64,000 nucleotides of DNA, taken from the NCBI RefSeq assembly GCF_027625995.1, contig NZ_CP115396.1, positions 1,054,001 to 1,118,000 on the forward strand. Direction: 5' to 3'. The DNA is from Hymenobacter yonginensis. Its GTDB lineage: Bacteria; Bacteroidota; Bacteroidia; Cytophagales; Hymenobacteraceae. The notes beneath the pieces are model-generated. The model ran no database searches, was not told the DNA's origin, and saw only the letters and a list, made by a program, of their open reading frames with translations. The number at the start of each line of letters is the position of its first letter. The first letter of the stretch is position 1. Of this stretch, positions 39,541-48,676 are shown in pieces. The position numbers were made by a program, and so were the translations under genes.

Positions 39541-42120
39541 ATGAAAAAATCTTTCCTCTTCCTGGTTCTCACCAGCGCCGGCCACCTGGCGTGGGCGCAA
39601 ATGCCGCAGGGCGCACCGGCCGGTGGCCGTCCGCCCGGGGCTGGCCGTTCGGCCGCTGCCGGCCAGCCGGCTGGCCAGCCAGGAACTCCTGCTGCCCAGG
39701 GCACCGGCCGCGTGACGGGCACCGTTACGGATGCCGCCACCAAGCAGCCCGTGCCCTACGCCACGGTGGTGCTGCTCAACCCGGCCGGCAAGGCCGTGGA
39801 CGGCTCTTCGGCCGATGACAACGGCAAGTTCTCGATTCCGCGCGTGGCGGCCGGCACCTACACCGTGCAGGTCAGCTTCATCGGCTACAAGAACGTGGAG
39901 CGTACCGGCGTGGTGATTACCGAAGACGGTAATACCGTGGCTTTGGGCGCCATCACGCTGGAATCGGCGGCGCAGAAGCTGGGCGAAGTGGTGGTGGAAG
40001 GCCAGCGCAGCCTAGTGGAGGAGAAGGTGGACCGCACCGTGTATAATGCCGAAAAGGACGAAACCACCCGCGGTGGCGACGCCACCGACGTGCTCAAGCG
40101 CGTGCCTAGCCTCTCCGTGGACCTTGATGGCAACGTGAGTCTGCGCGGCAGCCAGAACATCCGGGTGCTGATCAACAACCGCCCCAGCACTATCTCGGCC
40201 AACAGCATTGCCGACGCGCTGAAGCAGATTCCGGCCGACCAGATCAAGACCGTGGAGGTGATTACCTCGCCCTCGGCCAAATACGATGCCGAGGGTTCGG
40301 GCGGCATCATCAACATCGTGACCAAGCAGAACAACCTGCAGGGCTTCACGCTGGATTTGCGCAGCAGCATCGGCTTGCGCAGCTCCGACCTGGGTTTGAA
40401 CGCCTCGTACCGGGTGGGCAAGATGGGCTTCTCGCTGGGTGGCGGCGGCCGCGGCCAGTACAACACGCCCGGCAGCTTCCGCAACGTGCAGCGCACCTAC
40501 GCCCTCACCGATGCCCGCCCGCTCACCGGCATCACCACCCAGGAGGCCGACACGCGCCAGGAAAACCTGTTTGGGCGCTACTCGCTGGGCTGGGACTACG
40601 ACATCAACAAGTACAACTTCCTGTCGGCTTCGGTGCAGCTGGGTGTGCGCAACGGCAACAACTACCAGGACGGCCTGCTGCGCAACACCGTACGGCCCGA
40701 CCTCAGCCAACCCATCATTGACAGGCGCGACACGCGGGTGCTGGACCGCTCCAACACGCTGGACGCCACCCTCAACTACACCCGCACCTTCGAGACGCCG
40801 CAGCGCGAATTCAGCGTGCTGGGCCAATACAGCCGCAACAACCGCACAAACGACTTCAGCAACGATGTGCTGGAAGGCCTGAGCGCCGGCGACAAACTGC
40901 TCAACCAAAACGACAGCTACAACCAGGAAGTAACGCTGCAGGCCGACTACCAGACGCCGCTCAGCAAAACCCAACTGCTGGAGTTCGGGGCCAAGGACAT
41001 CATGCGCAAAGTAAACAGCGACTACGAGTCGCTGCGCAACGGCCAGCGCGACGACCGGGTGGGCAACTCCAACGAGTTCACCTACAACCAGAATGTGGCC
41101 GCCGCCTACACCTCCTACACGGTGGGCTTCCTGAAGAACTACACCCTCAAGGCCGGTGCCCGCTACGAATACACCACCATCAACGCCGACTTCCGCACGG
41201 CTGAGGCGCCCAACATTCCGTCGTATGGGGTGCTGGTGCCCAGCGTGAACCTGTCGCGCAAGCTGGCCAGCGGCAACACCATTAAGGCGGCCTACAACCG
41301 CCGGATTCAGCGGCCGTCGTTGCAGTTCCTGAATCCCAACCGGCAGGCAGCCAACCCGCTCAACGTGACCAAGGGCAACCCGCTGCTGGACCCCGAGAAA
41401 ACCAACAACTACGAGCTGGGCTATAGCACCTTCATCAAGCAGACTTCGCTCACGTTCTCGGCCTTCGTGCGCAACACCACCGGCTCTATTCAGCCGGTGC
41501 GTACGCCCAGCGGAGATACTATCACCACTAACTACGAAAATATCGGGCAGGAAAATGCCTACGGCGGCAGCATCTTCGCCAACGTCAACCTCAACAACAA
41601 GCTCACGCTGAACGGCGGCACCGACTTCTACTACGCCGTGCTCGACAACAATCAGAATAACAAATTCTTCGCGGCCAGAAACGAAGGTTTCGTAATCAGC
41701 GGCCGCCTGGGTGGCACCTACAACTTCACGAAAGGGTGGGGGCTGCAGGCCTTCAGCTTCTACCGCGGCCGGCAGGTGCAGTTGCAGGGCTTCCAGGGCG
41801 GTTTCGGGGTGTATAGCCTCGGGGTGAAGAAGGATTTTGCTGAGAAGAAGGGCAGCATTGGCTTCGGCGCCGACAACTTCTTCAACCCCCGAATCAAGAT
41901 TCGCAACGAGCTCAGCTCCTACACGCTGGAGCAGAACAGCGTCAACGACCTGCGCCGCCTGGGCTTCCGCATGAACCTGAGCTACCGCATCGGCAAGCTG
42001 AGCATGGCCCAGCCCAAGCGCAAGCGCTCCGTCAACAACGACGACCTGAAAGACGGCGGCGACGGTGGCAACGGCGCGGGTGCTACGCCTACGCAAGGCC
42101 CCAGCGGCGGCCGGCCTTAG
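39541..42120 (+). CDS. TonB-dependent outer-membrane receptor
   Basis: An 859-residue outer-membrane beta-barrel with a signal peptide (MKKSFLFLVLTSAGHLAWAQ). A low-complexity Gly/Ala/Pro stretch follows (residues about 20-60), then a CarboxypepD_reg-like domain (GTVTDAATKQPVPYATVVLLNPAG...GTYTVQVSFIGYKNVE), a plug (VLKRVPSLSVDLDGNVSLRGSQNIRVLINN...GGIINIVTKQ) and a barrel ending in an aromatic-rich strand region. The CirA/FecA-like OMP_b-brl_3 type usually carries peptides or iron complexes; no SusD partner is next to it, so it is not a Sus-type sugar system. The C-terminal tail (DDLKDGGDGGNGAG) is unusually acidic and Gly-rich. The start is clear. Confidence 0.92.
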   Translation: MKKSFLFLVLTSAGHLAWAQMPQGAPAGGRPPGAGRSAAAGQPAGQPGTPAAQGTGRVTGTVTDAATKQPVPYATVVLLNPAGKAVDGSSADDNGKFSIPRVAAGTYTVQVSFIGYKNVERTGVVITEDGNTVALGAITLESAAQKLGEVVVEGQRSLVEEKVDRTVYNAEKDETTRGGDATDVLKRVPSLSVDLDGNVSLRGSQNIRVLINNRPSTISANSIADALKQIPADQIKTVEVITSPSAKYDAEGSGGIINIVTKQNNLQGFTLDLRSSIGLRSSDLGLNASYRVGKMGFSLGGGGRGQYNTPGSFRNVQRTYALTDARPLTGITTQEADTRQENLFGRYSLGWDYDINKYNFLSASVQLGVRNGNNYQDGLLRNTVRPDLSQPIIDRRDTRVLDRSNTLDATLNYTRTFETPQREFSVLGQYSRNNRTNDFSNDVLEGLSAGDKLLNQNDSYNQEVTLQADYQTPLSKTQLLEFGAKDIMRKVNSDYESLRNGQRDDRVGNSNEFTYNQNVAAAYTSYTVGFLKNYTLKAGARYEYTTINADFRTAEAPNIPSYGVLVPSVNLSRKLASGNTIKAAYNRRIQRPSLQFLNPNRQAANPLNVTKGNPLLDPEKTNNYELGYSTFIKQTSLTFSAFVRNTTGSIQPVRTPSGDTITTNYENIGQENAYGGSIFANVNLNNKLTLNGGTDFYYAVLDNNQNNKFFAARNEGFVISGRLGGTYNFTKGWGLQAFSFYRGRQVQLQGFQGGFGVYSLGVKKDFAEKKGSIGFGADNFFNPRIKIRNELSSYTLEQNSVNDLRRLGFRMNLSYRIGKLSMAQPKRKRSVNNDDLKDGGDGGNGAGATPTQGPSGGRP

Positions 42121-42172
42121 CGCCTTGGCTGCCAGCCAGGACTAGCCCAACGCAAGCAGTTTACACAACTAA

Positions 42173-42222
42173 TCCCCGTTTATTCGCAGTGATGCGCACA
42201 AGCGGGGATTGGTCTTTTTACG
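42173..42222 (+). terminator. Terminator of the TonB receptor gene
   Basis: AATCCCCG pairs with CGGGGATT, enclosing a small inner CGCAGTGATGCGC hairpin, followed by GGTCTTTTT. Confidence 0.65.
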
Positions 42223-42303
42223 TAGGACGGTAGCTTTGCCTGCCATCATCTGCCGCCGGCTGTTGTACTTTGGGGCCATGCTTACTGCGTTACATCCCTT
42301 CGT

Positions 42304-44424
42304 ATGAAACACCTGTTACTCGCCGTGGCCGGCGCCCTAGCCCTCACTACGGCGGCATACGCCCAAACTTCGCCATCCATGCCCAAACCTCCCGTTGCGG
42401 CTCTCAAGCCCAAAGAACTCAAATCACCGTTCGGCACCCGCCTCGACAACTACTACTGGCTCAATGAGCGCGAGAACTCCGAGGTAATCAGCTACCTAAA
42501 CGCCGAAAACGCCTACACCGAGCAGCAGATGGCCCCGGTGAAGGGGCTAGAGGAAAAGCTGTTCCAGGAAATCAAGGGCCGCATCAAGGAGCAGGACGAA
42601 TCGGTGCCGTACCGCGACAATGGGTACTACTACTACACCCGCTTCGAGGCCGGGGCCGAGTACCCGATTTACTGCCGCAAAAAGGGCAGCCTGAGCGCCA
42701 AGGAGGAAATTCTGCTCAACGCCAACGAGCTGGGCAAGGGCAAAGCCTACTACCAGATTGGCGGCTTCGAGATGAGCGACGACAACCAGGTGCTGGCTTA
42801 CTCCGAGGACGTGGTGAGCCGCCGCCTCTACACGCTGCGCTTCCGCAACCTGCAAACCGGCCAGCTCTACCCCGAGCAGATTCCGAACACCAGCGGCAAC
42901 GCCGTGTGGGCCACCGACAATAAAACCGTCTTCTACACCCGCAAAGACCCCACCACGCTGCTGGACTACCAGCTCTACCGCCACACCCTGGGCACCGACC
43001 CCGCCAAGGACCAGCTGGTGTACGAGGAAAAGGACAACACCTTCCACATCGGGGTGCACCGTTCCAAGTCGCGGCAGTACGTGTTCCTGACCATCGGCAG
43101 CACGATGTCGTCGGAGGTGCGGTACGTGGAGGCCGCGAAGCCCACGGCAGCGCTGCAGGTGTTCCTGCCGCGCGAGGCCGACCACCTGTACGAGGTAGAG
43201 CACTTCGGTGACGACTTCTACGTGCTGTCCAACGCTGGAGCGCCCAACTTCCGCCTGCTGAAGACGCCGGTGAAGAACACCGCCAAAACGGCCTGGCAGG
43301 AGGTCATTGCCCACCGCCCCGACGTGTTTCTGGAAAACATGGAGCTGTTCAAGGACTACTTGGTGCTGGGCGAGCGGAAGGAAGGCCTGCTGCAGTTGCG
43401 CGTGATTCGGTGGAAGGACAAGCAGGAGCACTACCTCAACTTCGGGGAGCCCACCTACACAGCCGCCATCAGCATCAACCCCGAGTTTGATACGCCCGTG
43501 CTGCGCTACGGCTACTCCTCGCTCACCACGCCCAACTCTACGTTCGACTACGACATGAACGCCCGCAGCAAGAAGCTGCTGAAAGAGCAAACCGTGCTCG
43601 GGAGCTTCAAGAAGGAGGACTACGTGACCGAACGGGTGTACGCCACCGCCACCGACGGCACCAAAATCCCGATGTCCATCGTCTACAAGAAAGGCTTCAA
43701 GAAGGACGGCTCGGCCCCATTGCTGCAGTATGCCTACGGCTCCTACGGCTACTCCATGGATGCCACCTTCAGCGCCGCCCGCCTGAGTTTGCTGGATCGG
43801 GGCTTCGCCTACGTCATCTGCCACATCAGGGGCGGGCAGGAAATGGGCCGGCAGTGGTACGAGAACGGCAAGAAGCTCAAGAAGAAAAACACCTTCACCG
43901 ACTTCACCGACTGCTCCAAATTCCTCATCGACCAGAAGTTCACCTCCGCCGATAAGCTGTTTGCCATGGGCGGCTCGGCCGGCGGCCTGCTGATGGGCGC
44001 GGTGGTAAACAACCACCCCGAGTACTACAAGGGCGTAGTGGCCGCCGTGCCCTTCGTGGACGTGGTGACCACCATGCTCGACGAAAGCATTCCGCTGACC
44101 ACCGGCGAGTACGACGAGTGGGGCAATCCCAACCAGAAGGAGTTCTACGACTACATGCTCTCGTACTCGCCCTACGACCAAGTGAAGGCCCAGGTCTACC
44201 CGAATATGCTCGTGACCACCGGCCTGCACGACTCGCAGGTGCAGTACTTCGAGCCCGCCAAGTGGGTGGCCAAGCTGCGCACCATGAAAACCGATAACAA
44301 CCTGCTGCTGCTGCACACCGATATGGCCGCCGGCCACGGCGGCGCCTCCGGCCGCTTCAAATCCATCCACGACACAGCCCGGCAGTTTGCCTTCATGCTG
44401 CTGCTGCTCGGCGTGAAGGCGTAA
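42304..44424 (+). CDS. Oligopeptidase B-like S9 serine peptidase
   Basis: A 706-residue prolyl-oligopeptidase-family enzyme with a signal peptide (MKHLLLAVAGALALTTAAYAQ), so it probably acts in the periplasm. The N-terminal propeller starts FGTRLDNYYWLNERENSEV. The catalytic Ser lies in AMGGSAGGLLMGAVVN, Asp in GLHDSQVQYFEP, His in DMAAGHGGASGR. VICHIRGGQEMGRQWYENGK, with the oligopeptidase B-specific GGxE(M/L)GRxWYE motif, supports cleavage after basic residues. The signal peptide sets it apart from cytoplasmic enterobacterial PtrB. The start at 42304 is the first in frame with the signal peptide. The gene ends 7 bases before the repeat at 44432. Confidence 0.92.
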   Translation: MKHLLLAVAGALALTTAAYAQTSPSMPKPPVAALKPKELKSPFGTRLDNYYWLNERENSEVISYLNAENAYTEQQMAPVKGLEEKLFQEIKGRIKEQDESVPYRDNGYYYYTRFEAGAEYPIYCRKKGSLSAKEEILLNANELGKGKAYYQIGGFEMSDDNQVLAYSEDVVSRRLYTLRFRNLQTGQLYPEQIPNTSGNAVWATDNKTVFYTRKDPTTLLDYQLYRHTLGTDPAKDQLVYEEKDNTFHIGVHRSKSRQYVFLTIGSTMSSEVRYVEAAKPTAALQVFLPREADHLYEVEHFGDDFYVLSNAGAPNFRLLKTPVKNTAKTAWQEVIAHRPDVFLENMELFKDYLVLGERKEGLLQLRVIRWKDKQEHYLNFGEPTYTAAISINPEFDTPVLRYGYSSLTTPNSTFDYDMNARSKKLLKEQTVLGSFKKEDYVTERVYATATDGTKIPMSIVYKKGFKKDGSAPLLQYAYGSYGYSMDATFSAARLSLLDRGFAYVICHIRGGQEMGRQWYENGKKLKKKNTFTDFTDCSKFLIDQKFTSADKLFAMGGSAGGLLMGAVVNNHPEYYKGVVAAVPFVDVVTTMLDESIPLTTGEYDEWGNPNQKEFYDYMLSYSPYDQVKAQVYPNMLVTTGLHDSQVQYFEPAKWVAKLRTMKTDNNLLLLHTDMAAGHGGASGRFKSIHDTARQFAFMLLLLGVKA

Positions 44425-44431
44425 GCCCCAA

Positions 44432-44542
44432 GTACCGCGAAATTCCATTTCGCGACGAGCGGAGCGAGTATCCGGCCTCGCGCCGGTTACCCCACCGCGT
44501 TGGAACTCGCTTCGCTCGTCGCGAAATGGAATTTCGCGGTAC
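44432..44542. repeat. Inverted repeat with 38-base arms, CGCGAAATTCCATTTCGCG family
   Basis: Arms 44432-44469 and 44505-44542 (outer end GTACCGCGAAATTCCATTTC) pair over 38 bases with one mismatch. Each arm also contains a palindrome. It is directly followed by the terminator palindrome. Confidence 0.9.
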
Positions 44543-44543
44543 A

Positions 44544-44587
44544 ACTGAAAAGCCCCGCTGTGCAGCTGCACAGCGGGGCTTTTCAGT
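44544..44587. terminator. Perfect 44-base palindromic terminator
   Basis: ACTGAAAAGCCCCGCTGTGC and its exact complement make a 22-base stem without a loop. A and T flanks allow use in both directions, between the peptidase gene and the convergent small gene. Confidence 0.9.
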
Positions 44588-44601
44588 GGAATCCAGAGGG
44601 C

Positions 44602-44808
44602 TTAGCGCACTTTCAGGCTGTCGGGCACGGTGGCGCCGCGGGTGGCGGCCGTGAGCTGGTTCTGGAGCTGGAAGTTCACCTGCTCGCAGTCGGTGAAGCG
44701 CTGCTCGGCGCGCTTGAGGGCTTCCTCGGTCTTGCTCAGCGTCTGGTAGAGAAAACCAATGGTAGCCAGCGCAATAACCAGCGCGGCAATGGTCAATACT
44801 TTGTTCAT
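44602..44808 (-). CDS. Small membrane-anchored coiled-coil protein
   Basis: A 68-residue protein starting MNKVLTIAALVIALATIGFLY, a single N-terminal membrane segment, followed by a helical stretch with heptad spacing (LSKTEEALKRAEQRFTDCEQVNFQLQNQL). It is likely anchored in the inner membrane with a short coiled coil outside. It resembles small scaffold-like proteins near division or secretion genes but has no known family for me. It lies downstream of the E2 gene region in the opposite direction? No: both are on the minus strand, with the E2 gene located downstream of this one. Confidence 0.6.
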   Translation of the reverse strand: MNKVLTIAALVIALATIGFLYQTLSKTEEALKRAEQRFTDCEQVNFQLQNQLTAATRGATVPDSLKVR

Positions 44809-44811
44809 GAA

Positions 44812-44900
44812 AGTAAATGGCTAGATGGCTGCATTGTTAAATGGCTGGTCGTTCCACCCACACGGTAGAACAACCAGCCATTCAGCAATGCAACCATTCA
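44812..44900. repeat. Inverted-repeat element, AATGGCTGAAT family
   Basis: Arms AAATGGCTAGATGGCTGCAT and AATGCAACCATTCAACAAATT-like words (complement) fill the gap between the small gene start and the E2 stop codon. It is related to 15183-15278. Confidence 0.75.
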
Positions 44901-44905
44901 ACAAA

Positions 44906-46318
44906 TTAAATAGCCGTGTTCGGGTCGAACTGCTCGAGGTAGTCGGCCACTTTACGCACGAACATGCCGCCGAGCGAGCCGTCTACCACACGGTGGTCGT
45001 AGCTGTGGCTCAGGAACATGAAGTGGCGCACGCCAATCAAATCACCCTGCGGCGTTTCGATAACGGCGGGCTTCTTCTTGATGGCGCCCACGGCCATGAT
45101 GGCCACCTGCGGCTGCATGATGATGGGCGTGCCCATCACGTTGCCGAACGAGCCCACGTTGCTCACGGTGTAAGTGCCGCCTTCCAAATCCTCGGGCTTC
45201 AGCTTGTTGGCGCGGGCGCGGTTGGCCAGGTCGTTTACCTTCTTGCTCAGGCCGTTTAGGTTCAGCTGGTCGGCGTTGTGAATCACGGGCACGATGAGGT
45301 TGCCGGAGGGCAGGGCCACGGCCACGCCTACGTTGATGTCGCGCTTCTTGATGATGTAGTCGCCGTCGATGGAGACGTTGATCATCGGGAAGTCCTGGAT
45401 GGCGCGGGCAATGGCCTGGATGAAGATAGGCGTGAAGGTGAGGTTTTCGCCTTCGCGCTTCTTGTACGCATCCTTGTTCTTGTTGCGCCAGTTCACAATG
45501 TCGGTCACGTCAGCTTCCACGAAGGAAGTAACGTGGGGCGAAATCCGCTTGGAGTCCACCATGCGCTGGGCAATCATCTTGCGCATGCGGTCCATTTCCA
45601 GCAACTCTTGACCGCCGCTGATGGACGGTACGGCCTTGGTGGTAGCGGCGGCGGCTTGAGGAACGGCGGCAGCTGGCTGAGCAGCCGGAGCGGGTGCAGC
45701 AACTGGTGCAGGTGCCGGAGCAGCGGCCACTGGCGCGGCAGCCGGAGCCGGAGCAGCAGCAGCCTGGCCGAGTGGCTTCTTGCCGCTGGCTACGTAATCG
45801 AGAATGTCTTTTTTGGTAACGCGGCCTTCGCTGCCGGTGCCGGGCAGGTACTCCAGGTCGGCCATCGAAATGCCCTCTTCGCGGGCGATGCTCAGCACCA
45901 GCGGCGAGTAGAAGCGGCCGGTCTGGGGCTGGGCGGCGGCTACGGCCTGGGCCGGATTGGCCTGCGGGTCGCCGGCTTCGGGCAGGTACGGTACGGCGGG
46001 CTTTTCGGCGGCACCGTTGTCGGATGGGGCAGCGGCGGGCGTGGCAGCTGGGGCAGCAGAAGCGCCGGCGCTGGCGGCATCGGTTTCGACAATAGCAATG
46101 GGCGCGCCCACGGCTACCACTTGGCCTTCCTGCACCAGAATTTCCTGCAGCACCCCGGCGTGGATGGCCGGTACTTCGGTATCTACTTTATCGGTGGCCA
46201 CTTCGAGCACCGATTCGTCCTGCTCAATAGTGTCGCCGACTTGTTTGAGCCACTTCAGGACGGTGCCTTCCATGATGGATTCGCCCATCTTGGGCATCGT
46301 CATTTCCACTCGTGCCAT
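44906..46318 (-). CDS. 2-oxo acid dehydrogenase E2 acyltransferase
   Basis: A 470-residue dihydrolipoamide acyltransferase. The N-terminal lipoyl domain carries Lys44 (VATDKVDTEVPA). A Pro/Ala linker leads to the E3-binding domain (YSPLVLSIAREEGISMADLEYLPGTGSEGRVTKKDIL), a second Ala/Pro-rich linker, then the catalytic domain ending with the transferase motif SHSYDHRVVDGSLGG (His and Asp). It would take the acyl group made by an E1 to coenzyme A. The only E1 in this window is the fused gene at 7730. Which 2-oxo acid is used cannot be told. A -7 box lies at 46365-46372, close to the start chosen (MARVEMTMPKMGES). Confidence 0.93.
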   Translation of the reverse strand: MARVEMTMPKMGESIMEGTVLKWLKQVGDTIEQDESVLEVATDKVDTEVPAIHAGVLQEILVQEGQVVAVGAPIAIVETDAASAGASAAPAATPAAAPSDNGAAEKPAVPYLPEAGDPQANPAQAVAAAQPQTGRFYSPLVLSIAREEGISMADLEYLPGTGSEGRVTKKDILDYVASGKKPLGQAAAAPAPAAAPVAAAPAPAPVAAPAPAAQPAAAVPQAAAATTKAVPSISGGQELLEMDRMRKMIAQRMVDSKRISPHVTSFVEADVTDIVNWRNKNKDAYKKREGENLTFTPIFIQAIARAIQDFPMINVSIDGDYIIKKRDINVGVAVALPSGNLIVPVIHNADQLNLNGLSKKVNDLANRARANKLKPEDLEGGTYTVSNVGSFGNVMGTPIIMQPQVAIMAVGAIKKKPAVIETPQGDLIGVRHFMFLSHSYDHRVVDGSLGGMFVRKVADYLEQFDPNTAI

Positions 46319-46364
46319 GCGCTTGGGGTAGGGGTTGAGGTATTGGGTGGGGAGGTTTAGGCCC

Positions 46365-46372
46365 CAAAGGTA
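46365..46372 (-). promoter_or_regulatory. -7 promoter box of the E2 gene
   Basis: The minus strand reads TACCTTTG (TAnnTTTG), 47 bases before the start at 46318. Confidence 0.6.
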
Positions 46373-46430
46373 GCCGAAAACCGGCAAGCCCCGCACGCCG
46401 CCGGGCCAGCCATTCTATACTTCCCCCGAC

Positions 46431-47687
46431 TTATTCGGCGGCGGGTAGGTTTTGGCGCAGCAGGTTCAGGGCCATGGTCACGGTATACTCCACATTCAGC
46501 TGCCGGCCCCGGTTGAAGGTGAACTTGCGGCTGACCGTGCCGTGCGCATCGGCATACGCAATGCAGATGGTGCCCACCGGCTTGTCGGGCGTGCCGCCGT
46601 CTGGGCCGGCAATGCCGCTGGTGGCCAGGGCCACGTCCACGCCGAGCCGGGCGCGGGCGCCTTCGGCCATTTCGCGCACGGTTTCCTCGCTCACGGCCCC
46701 GAAGGCCGCCAGCGTGGCGGGCAGCACGCCCAACTCCCGTGTCTTGATGTCGTTGTGGTAGGCCACGATGCTGCCCCGGAAGTAGGCCGAGCTGCCGGGA
46801 ATGCTCGTGATTTTGTGGGCCAGCAAGCCGCCCGTGCAGCTTTCGGCAGTGCCCAGCGTGAGGCCCCGGGCCAGCAGCAACTGGCCTACGGCTTCTTCCA
46901 GCTTAATTTCGCCTTCGGCAAACAGATGCTCGCCGAGGCGGGTGCGCAGCTCGGGCAGCAGGGCCTCCATGCGCTGACGCAGGTGGGGCTGGCCATCGTC
47001 GGAGCCGGTGAGGCGCAGGCGCACGCCGCCTAGGTAGGGCAGGTAGGCCAGCTTGAAGTTGGCGGGCAGCGCGGCTTCCCAGTCGGCAATCTGCTCGGCC
47101 AGAAACGACTCGCCCAGACCCACGGTCTGCACCACAATGTGCTCGATTGGCTTCACCTGGAAGCGCTCCTGCAGGCGCGGCAGCACGCCTTCAGTCATCA
47201 GGTACTTCATTTCGTGAGGCACGCCGGGCATGCTCACAAACACGGTGCCCTGGTCCTCGAACCACATGCCGGGCGCGGTGCCCACGGCATTGAACACCAC
47301 CTCGCAGTTGGCCGGCACCAGCGCCTGCTGCCGGTTCACGTCCAGCATCGGCCGCTTGAAGCGCCGGAAAATATCTTCCACGTGGGCCAGGGTAGGCTCG
47401 TGCAGCACCAGCTCGCTACCGAAGTAGCGGGCCAGCACGTGCTTGGTGAGGTCGTCTTTGGTGGGGCCGAGGCCGCCGGTGATGAGCACCACCTGGGCGC
47501 GCTGTCGGGCCTGGTCGAGCGCGGCCACGATTTCGTCGGCGCGGTCGGAGACGCTGGAAATCTGCCGCACCCGCAGCCCAATCTTGGCGAGCTCCTGGCC
47601 CATAAAGGCGGAATTGGTGTCGATGACCTGTCCGTAGAGCAGTTCGTCGCCAATGGTCATGATTTCAACGTCTGGAAGCTGGGGCAT
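46431..47687 (-). CDS. cinA: CinA-like nicotinamide mononucleotide amidase
   Basis: A 418-residue protein with an N-terminal MoCF-like domain (EIMTIGDELLYGQVIDTNSAFMGQEL, VLITGGLGPTKDDLTKHVL) and a C-terminal CinA/PncC domain (LTLGTAESCTGGLLAHKITSIPGSSAYFRGSIVAYHNDIK, TSGIAGPDGGTPDKPVGTICIAYAD). It likely hydrolyses ADP-ribose compounds and deamidates nicotinamide mononucleotide in NAD recycling. Full length for the two-domain form. Its start codon lies close to the divergent DUF4197 gene (about 100 bases apart). Confidence 0.94.
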   Translation of the reverse strand: MPQLPDVEIMTIGDELLYGQVIDTNSAFMGQELAKIGLRVRQISSVSDRADEIVAALDQARQRAQVVLITGGLGPTKDDLTKHVLARYFGSELVLHEPTLAHVEDIFRRFKRPMLDVNRQQALVPANCEVVFNAVGTAPGMWFEDQGTVFVSMPGVPHEMKYLMTEGVLPRLQERFQVKPIEHIVVQTVGLGESFLAEQIADWEAALPANFKLAYLPYLGGVRLRLTGSDDGQPHLRQRMEALLPELRTRLGEHLFAEGEIKLEEAVGQLLLARGLTLGTAESCTGGLLAHKITSIPGSSAYFRGSIVAYHNDIKTRELGVLPATLAAFGAVSEETVREMAEGARARLGVDVALATSGIAGPDGGTPDKPVGTICIAYADAHGTVSRKFTFNRGRQLNVEYTVTMALNLLRQNLPAAE

Positions 47688-47787
47688 AGGGGGCGTAGTT
47701 AGGATGAACGGGGGATTTCACGCAATTTGGCGTTCCCGACGCGTAAGACCGCCACACCGGCCGTCTGGTTTTCGTCGATTCAGGTAT

Positions 47788-48609
47788 ATGACTGTTTTCC
47801 GTACGCTCGCCGTGGCTTGCACGTTGGCACTGCTGGCGCCTGCCGCCGCGCAGGCCCAAACCACCAAGACCACCACCGCCAAGAAAACCACGACCACTAA
47901 AAAGACCACCCCGGTCAAGAAAACCACCCCCGCCAAAAAAACCACGACCACCACAACCGCCAAAGCGGCCGTGACGAAAGTGGTAGCGCCCGTAGTAGTG
48001 CCGCTGACCGCCGACGAGGCTACTGGTGGCCTCCGCGAAGCCCTGACGCAGGCCGTGGGCAAAGCCGTGGCTCAGGCTGGCGAAACCGACGGCTTCAACG
48101 CCAACGCCGACATCCGGATTCCGTTTCCGCCCGAAGCCGAGCTGGTGGCTGCCACGCTGCGCAAGCTGCGGGCCGGCGCGCTGGTTGATAACTTTGAGGT
48201 AGCCCTGAACCGTGCCGCCGAAACGGCTGCCACCCAGGCCAAGCCCATCTTCCTGAATGCCGTGCAGAACCTGAGTCTGCAGGATGCCCTCTCGCTGGCC
48301 ACCAGCCGCGAAACCGACGCCGCCACCACGCTGCTCTACGAAAAAACGGCTACTGATCTGCGCACGGCCTTTCAGCCTACGGTGCAGCAGTCGTTGGAGA
48401 AAACCGGCGCCATCAAGCTCTACGCCGAAATGGTGGCCCGCTACAACAAAATCCCGCTCGTGACGCCTCTTAACCCGCAGCTGGTGCCCTACGCCACAGA
48501 GAAAACCGTGGACGGCCTGTTTGCCCTGATGGCCGCCGAGGAAGGCCGCATCCGGGCCAACCCCGCCGCCCAGGGCAGTGCGCTGCTGAAGCGCGTGTTT
48601 GGGAAGTAA
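47788..48609 (+). CDS. DUF4197 exported protein, first copy
   Basis: A 273-residue exported protein with a signal peptide (MTVFRTLAVACTLALLAPAAAQAQ) followed by a Lys/Thr-rich tract made of KKTT repeats (residues about 25-58). The DUF4197 domain covers the rest: GLREALTQAVGKAVAQ, TDGFNANADIRIPFPPEAE, FEVALNRAAE, ARYNKIPLVTP and GLFALMAAEEGRIRANP. The function is unknown; the domain is common in periplasmic proteins of Bacteroidota and Proteobacteria. The next gene is a paralogue lacking the KKTT tract, so this pair arose by tandem duplication. The start at 47788 is the only one with a signal peptide. Confidence 0.9.
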   Translation: MTVFRTLAVACTLALLAPAAAQAQTTKTTTAKKTTTTKKTTPVKKTTPAKKTTTTTTAKAAVTKVVAPVVVPLTADEATGGLREALTQAVGKAVAQAGETDGFNANADIRIPFPPEAELVAATLRKLRAGALVDNFEVALNRAAETAATQAKPIFLNAVQNLSLQDALSLATSRETDAATTLLYEKTATDLRTAFQPTVQQSLEKTGAIKLYAEMVARYNKIPLVTPLNPQLVPYATEKTVDGLFALMAAEEGRIRANPAAQGSALLKRVFGK

Positions 48610-48636
48610 GCGGCAACGGTATTTGGTCCGGTTTGT

Positions 48637-48675
48637 GCAAAAGGCGTAGAACGTATTCGTTTTACGCCTTTTTGC
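48637..48675 (+). terminator. Terminator between the two DUF4197 genes
   Basis: GCAAAAAGGCGTAAAACG-type complement pairs: GCAAAAGGCGTAGAACG with TTTTACGCCTTTTTGC around a six-base loop. It ends two bases before the second ATG, so its stem lies in the second gene's leader. Confidence 0.7.
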
Positions 48676-48676
48676 C

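Noticed and set aside
40012-42096. Long open frame antisense to the TonB receptor gene
   Set aside because: No domain is recognisable and the opposite strand has a complete receptor with signal peptide, plug and barrel.
42547-44571. Long open frame antisense to the oligopeptidase gene
   Set aside because: The plus strand shows all catalytic motifs; the antisense translation has none and runs into the terminator palindrome.
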